The translations under genes and the position numbers were made by a program. The notes under the pieces are model-generated. The model had not been told where the DNA came from. It saw nothing but the letters and a program-made list of their open reading frames with translations, and searched no databases. From the NCBI GenBank assembly GCA_040216555.1, contig JAVJOW010000014.1, positions 1 to 64,000 of the forward strand: a stretch of 64,000 bases of DNA, read 5' to 3'. The number at the start of each line of letters is the position of its first letter. Position 1 is the first letter of the stretch. Below are positions 27,017 through 34,413 of the stretch, piece after piece. This DNA comes from Arenibacter sp040216555 (GTDB taxonomy: Bacteria; Bacteroidota; Bacteroidia; Flavobacteriales; Flavobacteriaceae).

Positions 27017-27715
27017 ATGAAACCAATCGTACAAATTTCCCTAGACCTTACCAATATAGATGAAGCTTTAGAAACGGCCGCCATGGCATTGCGAGCAGGG
27101 GTGGACTGGCTGGAAGCGGGCACTCCCCTTATACTGGCAGAAGGCCTTCACGGGGTTCGAAAATTAAGGGAGGCGTTTCCCAAAATCCCTATAGTAGCAG
27201 ATCTCAAGACGATGGATGGAGGGTATTTGGAGGCCGAAATGATGGCCAAGGCCGGTGCTACCCATGTGGTGGTAATGGCCAGGGCACATGCAGAAACTAT
27301 TAAAGTGGTAGTACAGGCGGGCAAAGATTACGGGGTAAAGGTAATGGGCGATAATTTAGGTTGTCCGGATATGGTGGAAGGGGCCAAATGGTTGGAAGAC
27401 CTTGGTTGTGACTATATAATCCATCATATAGGTTATGACGAACGCCGTGGGATTGCTGCCCAAGGCTTAAAAATGCCAAGCCCAATGGATCAATTGCGCG
27501 AAGTGGTCAATGCCGTTAAAGTTCCGGTACAGGCGGTGGGCGGACTTACCTTGGAGCAGGCCATACGCTGTCCGGAATATGGGGCGCCAATGGTAGTACT
27601 GGGAGCTCCCTTGACCATAGATGCAGATTCCTTTAAGACTGCCGATGGTGACTTGGAAAGTTCTTTGCGACTTATCTGTGAAAAGATCCATGCCTACGGG
27701 GAAGTAACACGCTAA
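27017..27715 (+). CDS. HPS/KGPDC-family decarboxylase-aldolase (OMPDC fold)
   Basis: This 232-residue TIM-barrel protein belongs to the suprafamily of orotidine-phosphate decarboxylase, 3-keto-L-gulonate-6-phosphate decarboxylase and 3-hexulose-6-phosphate synthase. D10, E33 and the DLKTMD motif (D62, K64, D67) hold the expected Mg/active-site positions, and the H-x-G-x-D segment HHIGYD (136-141) is closer to hexulose-phosphate synthases than to the gulonate-phosphate enzymes. It opens a four-gene operon with two dehydrogenases and a sugar isomerase. No phosphohexuloisomerase and no sugar kinase are present, so a ribulose monophosphate cycle is unlikely; the true substrate is open. Confidence 0.8.
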   Translation: MKPIVQISLDLTNIDEALETAAMALRAGVDWLEAGTPLILAEGLHGVRKLREAFPKIPIVADLKTMDGGYLEAEMMAKAGATHVVVMARAHAETIKVVVQAGKDYGVKVMGDNLGCPDMVEGAKWLEDLGCDYIIHHIGYDERRGIAAQGLKMPSPMDQLREVVNAVKVPVQAVGGLTLEQAIRCPEYGAPMVVLGAPLTIDADSFKTADGDLESSLRLICEKIHAYGEVTR

Positions 27716-27746
27716 TCAACAATTACAAAATAAAAGAATTAAAAAA

Positions 27747-28772
27747 ATGAGTTCAATAGGAGTAGTAAATTTCTCTTCCGAGCCTGGAAGTGTAGAAATT
27801 AGGGAAATAGAAAAGCCAAGTATTGGCGAAGATGATGTGTTGTTGGAAGTGGCCAACGTAGGGGTGTGCGGGAGTGATCTGCATCAATGGACTTCAGACC
27901 ATAGTTGGCCTGTAAATTATCCCGTGGTGCTTGGGCACGAGTTTGGTGGCCATATTGCTGCATTGGGGAAAAGGGTAAGCGGATGGAAGGAAGGTGATAG
28001 GGTAGTAAGTGAGACCGCTGCAATAATAGATCAGAACAGTCCACTTTCTAGGCAAGGCCTTTACAACCTGGATCCCACTAGAAAGGGATTTGGATATGGG
28101 GTAAATGGTGCCATGACCCGATTTGTTAAAGTACCTGCCAGATGTTTGCACGCCGTACCGGAAAATTTACCTTTTGAGCAAGCCTGTTTAACCGAGCCCT
28201 GTTCGGTGGCTTATAGTGCAGTGGTAATGAACTCTAAAATTAAACCAGGGGACAGGGTTATTGTATTGGGACCTGGGACCATAGGTATACTTTGTGCTGC
28301 TATGGCGCGCTTATGTGGTGCAGAAGTAGCCATAGTTGGATTGGAAGCCGATAGGGAAAGATTGAATATTGCCAAGCAATATGGCTGTGAAGGAATAGTT
28401 GGCGATGCAAGTGCTTGGGCCAATAAACAAGATGGGTTGGGAGCGGATTGTATTATAGACGCAGCAGGGGCAAGTGCTACACTAAAAATTGCCTTACAAT
28501 TGGTGCGTCCCAACGGACATATTACCAAGGTTGGGTGGGGCCCACAACCACTAAACTTCTCCTTGGATCCATTAGTGCAAAAGAATGTTACCCTACAAGG
28601 TAGCTTTAGCCATAACTGGCCCATATGGGAAAAAGTGCTTTCCCTTTTGGCTTCCGGAGCTTTAGATGTAAAGCCCATAATTGGTGGGGTTTGGGAATTG
28701 AAGGATTGGCATGAAGCTTTTGATCAAATGCATTCCGGAAAGGTGGTGAAAAGTGTTTTAAAACCAAGTTAA
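27747..28772 (+). CDS. Medium-chain dehydrogenase without the structural zinc site
   Basis: This 341-residue NAD(P)-dependent enzyme has the catalytic-zinc elements VGVCGSDLHQW and GHEFGGHI (about 35-70) and a Rossmann motif VLGPGTIGILCAA (about 172-184). Where relatives carry the four structural cysteines, this protein has SETAAIIDQNSPLSRQGLYN, with none. FGYGVNGAMTRFVKVPARCLH follows as in sugar and polyol dehydrogenases. It lies 31 bases after the HPS-like gene and 5 bases before the SDR gene, so it is clearly co-transcribed. It probably oxidises a sugar or polyol intermediate of the same pathway. Confidence 0.85.
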   Translation: MSSIGVVNFSSEPGSVEIREIEKPSIGEDDVLLEVANVGVCGSDLHQWTSDHSWPVNYPVVLGHEFGGHIAALGKRVSGWKEGDRVVSETAAIIDQNSPLSRQGLYNLDPTRKGFGYGVNGAMTRFVKVPARCLHAVPENLPFEQACLTEPCSVAYSAVVMNSKIKPGDRVIVLGPGTIGILCAAMARLCGAEVAIVGLEADRERLNIAKQYGCEGIVGDASAWANKQDGLGADCIIDAAGASATLKIALQLVRPNGHITKVGWGPQPLNFSLDPLVQKNVTLQGSFSHNWPIWEKVLSLLASGALDVKPIIGGVWELKDWHEAFDQMHSGKVVKSVLKPS

Positions 28773-28777
28773 AACTT

Positions 28778-29578
28778 ATGCGTTTAAAGGATAAAGTAGT
28801 TTTAATAACGGGAGGATATACCGGTATAGGCCAGGCCATAGCCAAGCGCTGCGTACAGGAAGGGGCCAAGGTATTGGTCAACGGATTGGAAGAGGAGCGT
28901 GGCTTGGCACTGGTAGAGGAATTGGGTGCTGATAATATAGGTCATCTTACTATGGATATCACCGAGGATAGTGCCCCGCAATTATTGGTAGACACGGCCG
29001 TATCCAAATTTGGGAAATTGAATGCCGTGGTGAACAATGCCGCTTATATTGCTTCCTCCAATATTACAAGCACCGAAGTACCTTTTATGAAACGGATGTT
29101 GGCAGTGAATTCCATTGCACCCCTGATGATCATACAGGCGGGCTTACCACATTTATCCGCTGTTCGCGGTTGTGTACTCAATATAGGTTCCATTAACGCC
29201 TGGGGCGGGGAACCGGATCTATTGGCCTATAGCATGTCCAAAGGAGCATTGATGACCATGACCAGGAATCTGGGCGACAGTTTGTTTCGGGAATATGGGG
29301 TACGCGTAAACCAGATCAACCCAGGTTGGGTACTTACGGAAAAGGAAATTTTGAACAAGAAGGAACAGGGAATGAAAGCGGATTGGTATAAAGACATACC
29401 GGACATTTTTGCTCCTGCCCAACGAATTTTCACCCCAGAAGAAATAGCGGCCGCCTGCCTCTATTGGCTTTCTGACGAATGCGGTCCTGTAAGCTCCCAA
29501 GTAATGGACCTGGAACAGTTCCCCGTAATAGGGCGAAATCTACCCAAAAACTGGGAAGGTTCCCATAAAAAGAAATAA
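28778..29578 (+). CDS. Short-chain dehydrogenase/reductase (SDR)
   Basis: This 266-residue classical SDR has the cofactor motif TGGYTGIG (about 11-18), the NNAAY motif of the central strand, the serine of NIGSINAWGG and the catalytic YSMSK (about 151-155). SEECGPVSSQ-type residues near the end (SDECGPVSSQVMDLEQFPVIG) match the SDR substrate end. It probably catalyses a second redox step in the four-gene pathway. The start lies 5 bases after the previous stop; no separate promoter is seen. Confidence 0.87.
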   Translation: MRLKDKVVLITGGYTGIGQAIAKRCVQEGAKVLVNGLEEERGLALVEELGADNIGHLTMDITEDSAPQLLVDTAVSKFGKLNAVVNNAAYIASSNITSTEVPFMKRMLAVNSIAPLMIIQAGLPHLSAVRGCVLNIGSINAWGGEPDLLAYSMSKGALMTMTRNLGDSLFREYGVRVNQINPGWVLTEKEILNKKEQGMKADWYKDIPDIFAPAQRIFTPEEIAAACLYWLSDECGPVSSQVMDLEQFPVIGRNLPKNWEGSHKKK

Positions 29579-29604
29579 TTTAATAACTATAAAAGAATTA
29601 AGAT

Positions 29605-30498
29605 TTGCCACAATTAGCAGTATTTCCCAAAGCATTTATGCATGAACTTTGTAAGGATGGAACCATGAAAGTTTCCGAATGGATCGACCTAGCGGTTGAA
29701 CTAGAGGTAGACGGATTGGAATGGTACGCCGGATTTTTGGAGATGGCCGATAAAGCTAACTGGCCTATTTTCAGGGAGCAGGTGGAGCGTCATGGAAAAA
29801 CAATACCCATGCTTTGCTGTTCCCCGGATTTTACACATCCTGATGCCGCTTTTCGGGAAAAGGAAATTAAAAAACAAATAGGGTGGATAGAAATGACCCA
29901 TGCCCTGGGCGGTTCCTACTGTAGGGTATTGTCCGGGCAACGTCGTCCCGAATTGACTATGGAAGAAGGGATCGGCTTTGCTGCGGATTGCATTAAAGAG
30001 TGCCTTCCCCATGCGGAAAAGTTGGGGGTAACCCTAATATTGGAAAATCATTATAAGGATGATTTCTGGGAGTATCCCGAATTTGCCCAACAAATGGACA
30101 TTTTCTGCAAGTTGGTAGATAGGATCCACCATCCCAATTTTGGGGTCAATTACGATCCTAGTAATACCTTTTTGGCAGGGGAGGATCCCTTGGAACTCCT
30201 ATATCGGGTTTCCGATCGGGTGGTGACCATGCATGCCAGCGACCGTTATCTGAAAGAAGGTACTATCGAAGATCTGCGCAAGGAAGAGGGTGGTGCCATG
30301 GGCTATGCCAAAAGATTGAGCCATGGTGAGATAGGGAAGGGCCTAAACGATTATGATGCCATTTTCAAGGAATTGAAAAGAGTTGGTTTTGATGGCTGGA
30401 TCAGTATTGAGGACGGTGTGGACGGAATGGATCAATTGGAGCGCAGTGTGGCCTTTTTAAGAAAGAAAGTAAAGGAGTATTGGCCGGAATTTAAATAG
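29605..30498 (+). CDS. Sugar phosphate isomerase/epimerase-like TIM barrel (AP endonuclease 2 family)
   Basis: This 297-residue xylose-isomerase-like protein has candidate metal ligands in LILENHYKDD (Glu), GVNYDPSNTF (Asp), TMHASDRY (His) and WISIEDG (Glu). Family members isomerise or epimerise keto sugars or inositols, or act as dehydratases. The reading frame supports a TTG start giving MPQLAVFPKAFMHEL; the next in-frame ATG (at 29638) would remove the first barrel strand, so TTG is preferred. It is the last gene of the operon and is followed by a strong hairpin. Confidence 0.82.
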   Translation: MPQLAVFPKAFMHELCKDGTMKVSEWIDLAVELEVDGLEWYAGFLEMADKANWPIFREQVERHGKTIPMLCCSPDFTHPDAAFREKEIKKQIGWIEMTHALGGSYCRVLSGQRRPELTMEEGIGFAADCIKECLPHAEKLGVTLILENHYKDDFWEYPEFAQQMDIFCKLVDRIHHPNFGVNYDPSNTFLAGEDPLELLYRVSDRVVTMHASDRYLKEGTIEDLRKEEGGAMGYAKRLSHGEIGKGLNDYDAIFKELKRVGFDGWISIEDGVDGMDQLERSVAFLRKKVKEYWPEFK

Positions 30499-30522
30499 GA
30501 GATACCTATAGCCTTATACCTT

Positions 30523-30566
30523 AAAAGTCACCAATAGGTTTTGCAAAAATCAATTGGTGACTTTTT
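30523..30566 (+). terminator. Intrinsic terminator of the four-gene operon
   Basis: AAAGTCACCAAT (30524-30535) pairs perfectly with ATTGGTGACTTT (30553-30564) across a 17-base loop and runs into a T tract. It lies 25 bases after the isomerase stop codon. Confidence 0.8.
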
Positions 30567-30631
30567 GGTTTGGGGGAATGGTTCTATATTAAACAGATTA
30601 CCGCGCTGCCCCTGTCTATCGGCCGGGTAAA

Positions 30632-30651
30632 CCTGTCTGCCGATAGGCAGG
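30632..30651. repeat. Single 20-bp palindromic unit (filled site)
   Basis: An exact CCTGTCTGCCGATAGGCAGG lies between GGCCGGGTAAA and CTCGAAGTGACGA. About 150 bases downstream the same flanks meet directly as GGCCGGGCAAG-CTCGAAGTGACGA. Confidence 0.85.
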
Positions 30652-30709
30652 CTCGAAGTGACGACTTTAATTCTATCGTCAGTTCGAGTGAAATGCCGAT
30701 AGGCATTTA

Positions 30710-30752
30710 GTATCGAGAACTGCTTTGGTGTTGTTCGTCTACTTCTCGATAC
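30710..30752. repeat. Inverted-arm module with 21-nt loop, inverted copy
   Basis: The arms GTATCGAGAA and TTCTCGATAC enclose a 21-base loop (TGCTTTGGTG... between the flanking C bases). Read on the minus strand the loop begins TAGACGAAC, as in the copies at 16810 and 23847. Confidence 0.8.
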
Positions 30753-30962
30753 AATTTTATTGCGCTGCGCTTCATAAAATCACCCGCCTTACGGCCGGGC
30801 AAGCTCGAAGTGACGACTTTCAACTTTTAAACATTAAACCTTAAATTGTTTGAACATCCCTGATTACTGTCAACTGAAAACTGCCCACTGTTTACTGTTC
30901 ACTGAATACTGTTTACTGATCGCTAACAATTGTTCATTGCTAATTGTTCATTGTTTATTGTA

Positions 30963-31667
30963 TCAGCGATAACCCCTCACATCTCCCATATCCAAAGTAA
31001 TTGGGCCAATTCTGTGTTTACTGGGCAGAAATGCACCACTTTCCATAATCTGCCAATCGTCCCAACTGGCTTCAACACCACCAATAGGGATAATGCTCAC
31101 CCACATCTTAAAGCTAATAGGGAAGCCGTTAGGTTGTAATTTCCACAAGTAGGAATCGCCCGGAGTGTCGCCACCGCTAGTGTAGGTGACCAATACTTCT
31201 TGGGTGCCGTCTTTTAAGGTAACTATACTTCTTTCCGTACCCGGATCAAAAATTTTGAAAGGAGCAACCAGCCAAAAAGAGTCATTGTTGAAATAAGAGG
31301 TGGCCTTTTTAATAAGTTTTTCCCTTTCTTCACCATCAAGAGGTACCTTATCTTTGGCAACGGAACTCGTTGAAGGTGCTTTTAAATCGAGATGCACTTG
31401 ATAGTCGCTCCAAGCAACAAATACGGTGTCTATTTGCCTGTCCCAACGATAATGGTGTTTTCCATTCGCAAAAGACCATTCCAAAAAACGGGTTTCCTTA
31501 TAGGCATCATAATGGAGGGCTGTCAACATTTTCATGGCCAGGGCATCCGCATTTTGGCTTTTGATACCAGAGGGCAGGGATTCGTTGTAAATGGCAAAAA
31601 GGATAGCGCCCAAGCCGAACAACAGTAGCAATGCTCCAAGTACTATTTTGACTATTTTTTTGATCAA
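30963..31667 (-). CDS. Membrane-anchored protein of unknown function
   Basis: I do not recognise this 234-residue protein with certainty. Residues about 4-27 (KIVKIVLGALLLLFGLGAIL) form one N-terminal membrane anchor or signal; the rest is soluble and probably faces the periplasm. The repeated aromatic beta-strand pattern (FLEWSFANGKHHYRWDR, VLVTYTSGGDTPGDSYLWKL, SFKMWVSIIPIGG) suggests a LolA/LppX-like antiparallel fold, but that is only an impression. It follows the gamma-glutamyltransferase gene on the same strand after 80 bases. No catalytic motif is visible. Confidence 0.65.
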   Translation of the reverse strand: MIKKIVKIVLGALLLLFGLGAILFAIYNESLPSGIKSQNADALAMKMLTALHYDAYKETRFLEWSFANGKHHYRWDRQIDTVFVAWSDYQVHLDLKAPSTSSVAKDKVPLDGEEREKLIKKATSYFNNDSFWLVAPFKIFDPGTERSIVTLKDGTQEVLVTYTSGGDTPGDSYLWKLQPNGFPISFKMWVSIIPIGGVEASWDDWQIMESGAFLPSKHRIGPITLDMGDVRGYR

Positions 31668-31747
31668 CTGTAATCGCTTTTTTGGGATTGGAAGTGCATC
31701 TACTGTTCCAAATATACAAATAGGGGGGTCATTATGTCCATTTGCGC

Positions 31748-33466
31748 CTAAAAACCTACAGCGGTATCGTCCCCACGCCTATCTGCACCGGCCTCCAACT
31801 TTCCGTTTGGCAATATCTTAATGGCATCTACCTTGCCTATAACGGGGGTGTTTTCTTCATTAATGATGTATCCCTTGCTTTTTAGATCGGTGAGCAAGCG
31901 CTGTTCAAATCCTTCCGGTTCAAAAATGATGGCATCGGGTAACCATTGATGGTGAAAACGGGGAGCGTTTACCGCATCCTGCATACTCATATTATACTCA
32001 TAGGAATTTAGAATGGTCTGGGCCACAGCTGTTATTATTGTGGACCCCCCTGGAGTCCCTACCACCATCCATAACTTCCCATTTTTTTCCACAATGGTAG
32101 GCGTCATGCTACTTAACATGCGCTTTTCTGCGGTTATGCTATTGGCCTCGGCGCCAACAAGTCCGAACATATTGGGAACCCCTGGTTTGGCACTAAAATC
32201 GTCCATTTCATTATTGAGAAAGAAGCCAAGTACATCCGAGAAAAGTTTGGAACCATAACCTCCATTAATAGTTGTTGTGGCCGCAATGGCATTCCCAAAT
32301 GAATCTACAATAGAGTAGTGGGTAGTTTGGTCGCTTTCAACTATTTGCACGTCCCCATGGGATACTTCCGAGGATTTGGTAGCTTTATCAAAAGAAAAAT
32401 TTTGCATTCTTTCCTGTAGGTATTGGTCCGACAAAAGTTCCTTTAAAGGGATTTCCACAAAATCCGGGTCGCCCAGAAAGTAATTCCTGTCGGCATAGGC
32501 CCTACGGGCAGCCTCGGTAAACAGTTGAATGGATTTAACCGAGTTATGCCCATAGCTGGAGAGGTCATAGGGCTCCATCATCTTAAAAATTTGATTTATC
32601 GTAAATCCACCACTACTGGGAGGACTCATAGAAATAATTTTTAGATCTTTATAATTGAAGGTAATAGGAGATCTCCATTTGGCTTCATATTTTTCAAGAT
32701 CTTCAATAGTAAGATAACCACCTTTGGCCTGGATAAAACTGGCTAATTTTTCTGCAACTTCCCCTTTGTAAAAACCATCTTTACCCTGATCAGAAATTTT
32801 TTGGAGGGTATTTGCCAAAGCGGGGTATTTTATGGAATCGCCCATTTTGTATACGGTGGCAAAAAAAGTCGTATCACTGTTTACTTCTATAAAAATATCG
32901 CGATAGTTCTCCAATCGTTTGGCTTGCTTTTCAGTTACGATAACCCCTTTTTTAGCCAGCTCAATAACTGGCGCCATGATATCTTTAAGGGGCAGTGATC
33001 CAAATTTTTCGTGGACAGCAATTACACCGGCCACTGTTCCAGGAACCCCTACGGCTGTGGCTCCCAAAGTGCTTTTGCCTGGGATTACATTTCCCAAAGA
33101 ATCCAAATACATATCTGCATGCGCAGCCAAAGGAGCTTTTTCGCGGTAGTCCAAACCTCCTGTTTCCCCATTGGCTTTCCTGTAAACCATAAAACCTCCG
33201 CCCCCAATATTACCGGCATAGGGGTAGGCCACAGCCAGGGCTAGTTCCGTAGCGATCATAGCATCGAAGGCATTACCTCCCTTTTGGAGGATGTCCGATC
33301 CAATTTTGGAGGCCTCCACTCGGGCAGAGACAACCATTGCTTTTTCAGTAACTAAGCCTGTAGGTATGGGGTCGGGTATGTTCCTGCAATTGATAAATAG
33401 GAGTAGTCCAAGCAAGAAACCAGTGATACGGATCATAAAGTATAATTTTTTTAAAAAGATAGTCAT
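31748..33466 (-). CDS. ggt: Gamma-glutamyltransferase
   Basis: This 572-residue N-terminal nucleophile hydrolase splits or transfers the gamma-glutamyl group of glutathione and related peptides in the periplasm. The autoprocessing and catalytic threonine begins TTHYSIVD (residues 381-388). The oxyanion residues GGYG and the SSMTPTIV segment lie in the small subunit. The N-terminal half has the usual RVEASKIGSDILQKGGNAFDA. Either M1 or M11 (ATG at 33436) may be the start; M11 gives a cleaner lipoprotein signal ending FINC. Length fits the family. The membrane protein gene that follows may be co-transcribed. Confidence 0.9.
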   Translation of the reverse strand: MTIFLKKLYFMIRITGFLLGLLLFINCRNIPDPIPTGLVTEKAMVVSARVEASKIGSDILQKGGNAFDAMIATELALAVAYPYAGNIGGGGFMVYRKANGETGGLDYREKAPLAAHADMYLDSLGNVIPGKSTLGATAVGVPGTVAGVIAVHEKFGSLPLKDIMAPVIELAKKGVIVTEKQAKRLENYRDIFIEVNSDTTFFATVYKMGDSIKYPALANTLQKISDQGKDGFYKGEVAEKLASFIQAKGGYLTIEDLEKYEAKWRSPITFNYKDLKIISMSPPSSGGFTINQIFKMMEPYDLSSYGHNSVKSIQLFTEAARRAYADRNYFLGDPDFVEIPLKELLSDQYLQERMQNFSFDKATKSSEVSHGDVQIVESDQTTHYSIVDSFGNAIAATTTINGGYGSKLFSDVLGFFLNNEMDDFSAKPGVPNMFGLVGAEANSITAEKRMLSSMTPTIVEKNGKLWMVVGTPGGSTIITAVAQTILNSYEYNMSMQDAVNAPRFHHQWLPDAIIFEPEGFEQRLLTDLKSKGYIINEENTPVIGKVDAIKILPNGKLEAGADRRGDDTAVGF

Positions 33467-33729
33467 ATTCCAACTAAATATAAATTTTATGACACAATCG
33501 GATTAAAATTTAAGAATAACCCTTAATCTATTGGGCAATTTCAATAATAATTAAATTTATTCACCTAGGGGTTGCCAAAATAAAAACAGCTTAAAAGTGG
33601 TCGGGATACGCACCCGGGTTATTGAAGTAGTTGAAGCTTATTCAGGTAAGCATCTCAACCTAGCTTTCCAACATTTGTACGCATATCAGGATGTTATGCG
33701 ACTTGGGTTTACTATGCAATTCTTGACAT

Positions 33730-34317
33730 TTATCGTAAGGAGAGATATTTCTGTTTGGAAAATACGATCAGTTCTTCAAAAAAATAGGTGAATTCCTTCT
33801 CAAAATCGGTATAATGTTCCTCCAGGTCCAAAATGGCAAAATTCATTTTGGATTTATTTTGGGTCCGCCTATTCATGCCATTCAGAACCCTGGATATTCC
33901 TTCCATTTTAGCATAATTCAAAATCCAATTATCCGCAATCATATAGGGCATCATGCGCTTTACACCTATAGGGAGTATATCGTAATTGTTTTCCAAGAGG
34001 TCATAAAAATTGTCCACAAAGTGGGGCAATGGGGTATCGGCGTATTCCGACCAATTCTTGGCTAGAAAATGGTCATAAAAAATGTCCACGATTACACCGC
34101 TGTAATGACTGTAGTTTTCATGCAAGCGCTTGGTGCTCTGCCTTACAATTGGGTGCTTGTCCGTATAAGTGTCTATGGCACGGTGCAGCACAATACCCTT
34201 TTGAATTTTTTCTGGAAGGTGCTTGTATTTATTGCCCCGTATACTGTCTGCTATAAAATTCCCGATAGTGACCTGATCGTCTTCAAAAGAAAGATAAAGG
34301 TGTGCTAAAAAATTCAT
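33730..34317 (-). CDS. acpH: Acyl carrier protein phosphodiesterase (AcpH family)
   Basis: This 195-residue protein matches the ACP hydrolyase family (DUF479), which removes the phosphopantetheine arm from ACP. I take the ATG at 34317, which gives the standard N-terminus MNFLAHLYLSFEDDQVTIGN; the longer frame to 34365 adds 16 residues with no family similarity. HRAIDTYTDKHPIVRQS (the histidine/aspartate metal region) and IVDIFYDHFLAKNW are the core motifs. It is divergent from glmM across 96 bases. The gene symbol rests on family similarity alone. Confidence 0.8.
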   Translation of the reverse strand: MNFLAHLYLSFEDDQVTIGNFIADSIRGNKYKHLPEKIQKGIVLHRAIDTYTDKHPIVRQSTKRLHENYSHYSGVIVDIFYDHFLAKNWSEYADTPLPHFVDNFYDLLENNYDILPIGVKRMMPYMIADNWILNYAKMEGISRVLNGMNRRTQNKSKMNFAILDLEEHYTDFEKEFTYFFEELIVFSKQKYLSLR

Positions 34318-34385
34318 TGACCTCGGTTGAAGTTTATTAAGTTCGAATTTACAACTTAGCGGCATAGGATTTAAACCTAACCTTT

Positions 34386-34393
34386 TATATTTG
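34386..34393 (+). promoter_or_regulatory. Candidate -7 element of glmM
   Basis: TATATTTG fits TAnnTTTG and lies 20 bases before the glmM ATG. No TTG-type -33 element was found at the usual distance. Confidence 0.4.
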
Positions 34394-34413
34394 TAAAAAT
34401 TTATAAATAAAAT

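Larger units (their letters stand above)
30499..30962. repeat. Terminator followed by palindromic units and repeat modules
   Basis: After the operon terminator come CCTGTCTGCCGATAGGCAGG (30632-30651) directly before CTCGAAGTGACGA, an inverted-arm module on the opposite strand (30710-30752), an ATTTTATTGCGCTGCGCTTC module, an 'empty' GGCCGGGCAAG-CTCGAAGTGACGA (about 30793-30816), and ACTG heptads (about 30862-30922). No gene. Confidence 0.8.

Noticed and set aside
33597..33791. 64-codon plus-strand frame overlapping the AcpH gene
   Set aside because: No family motif, and the overlap with the conserved end of the AcpH gene argues for a shadow.
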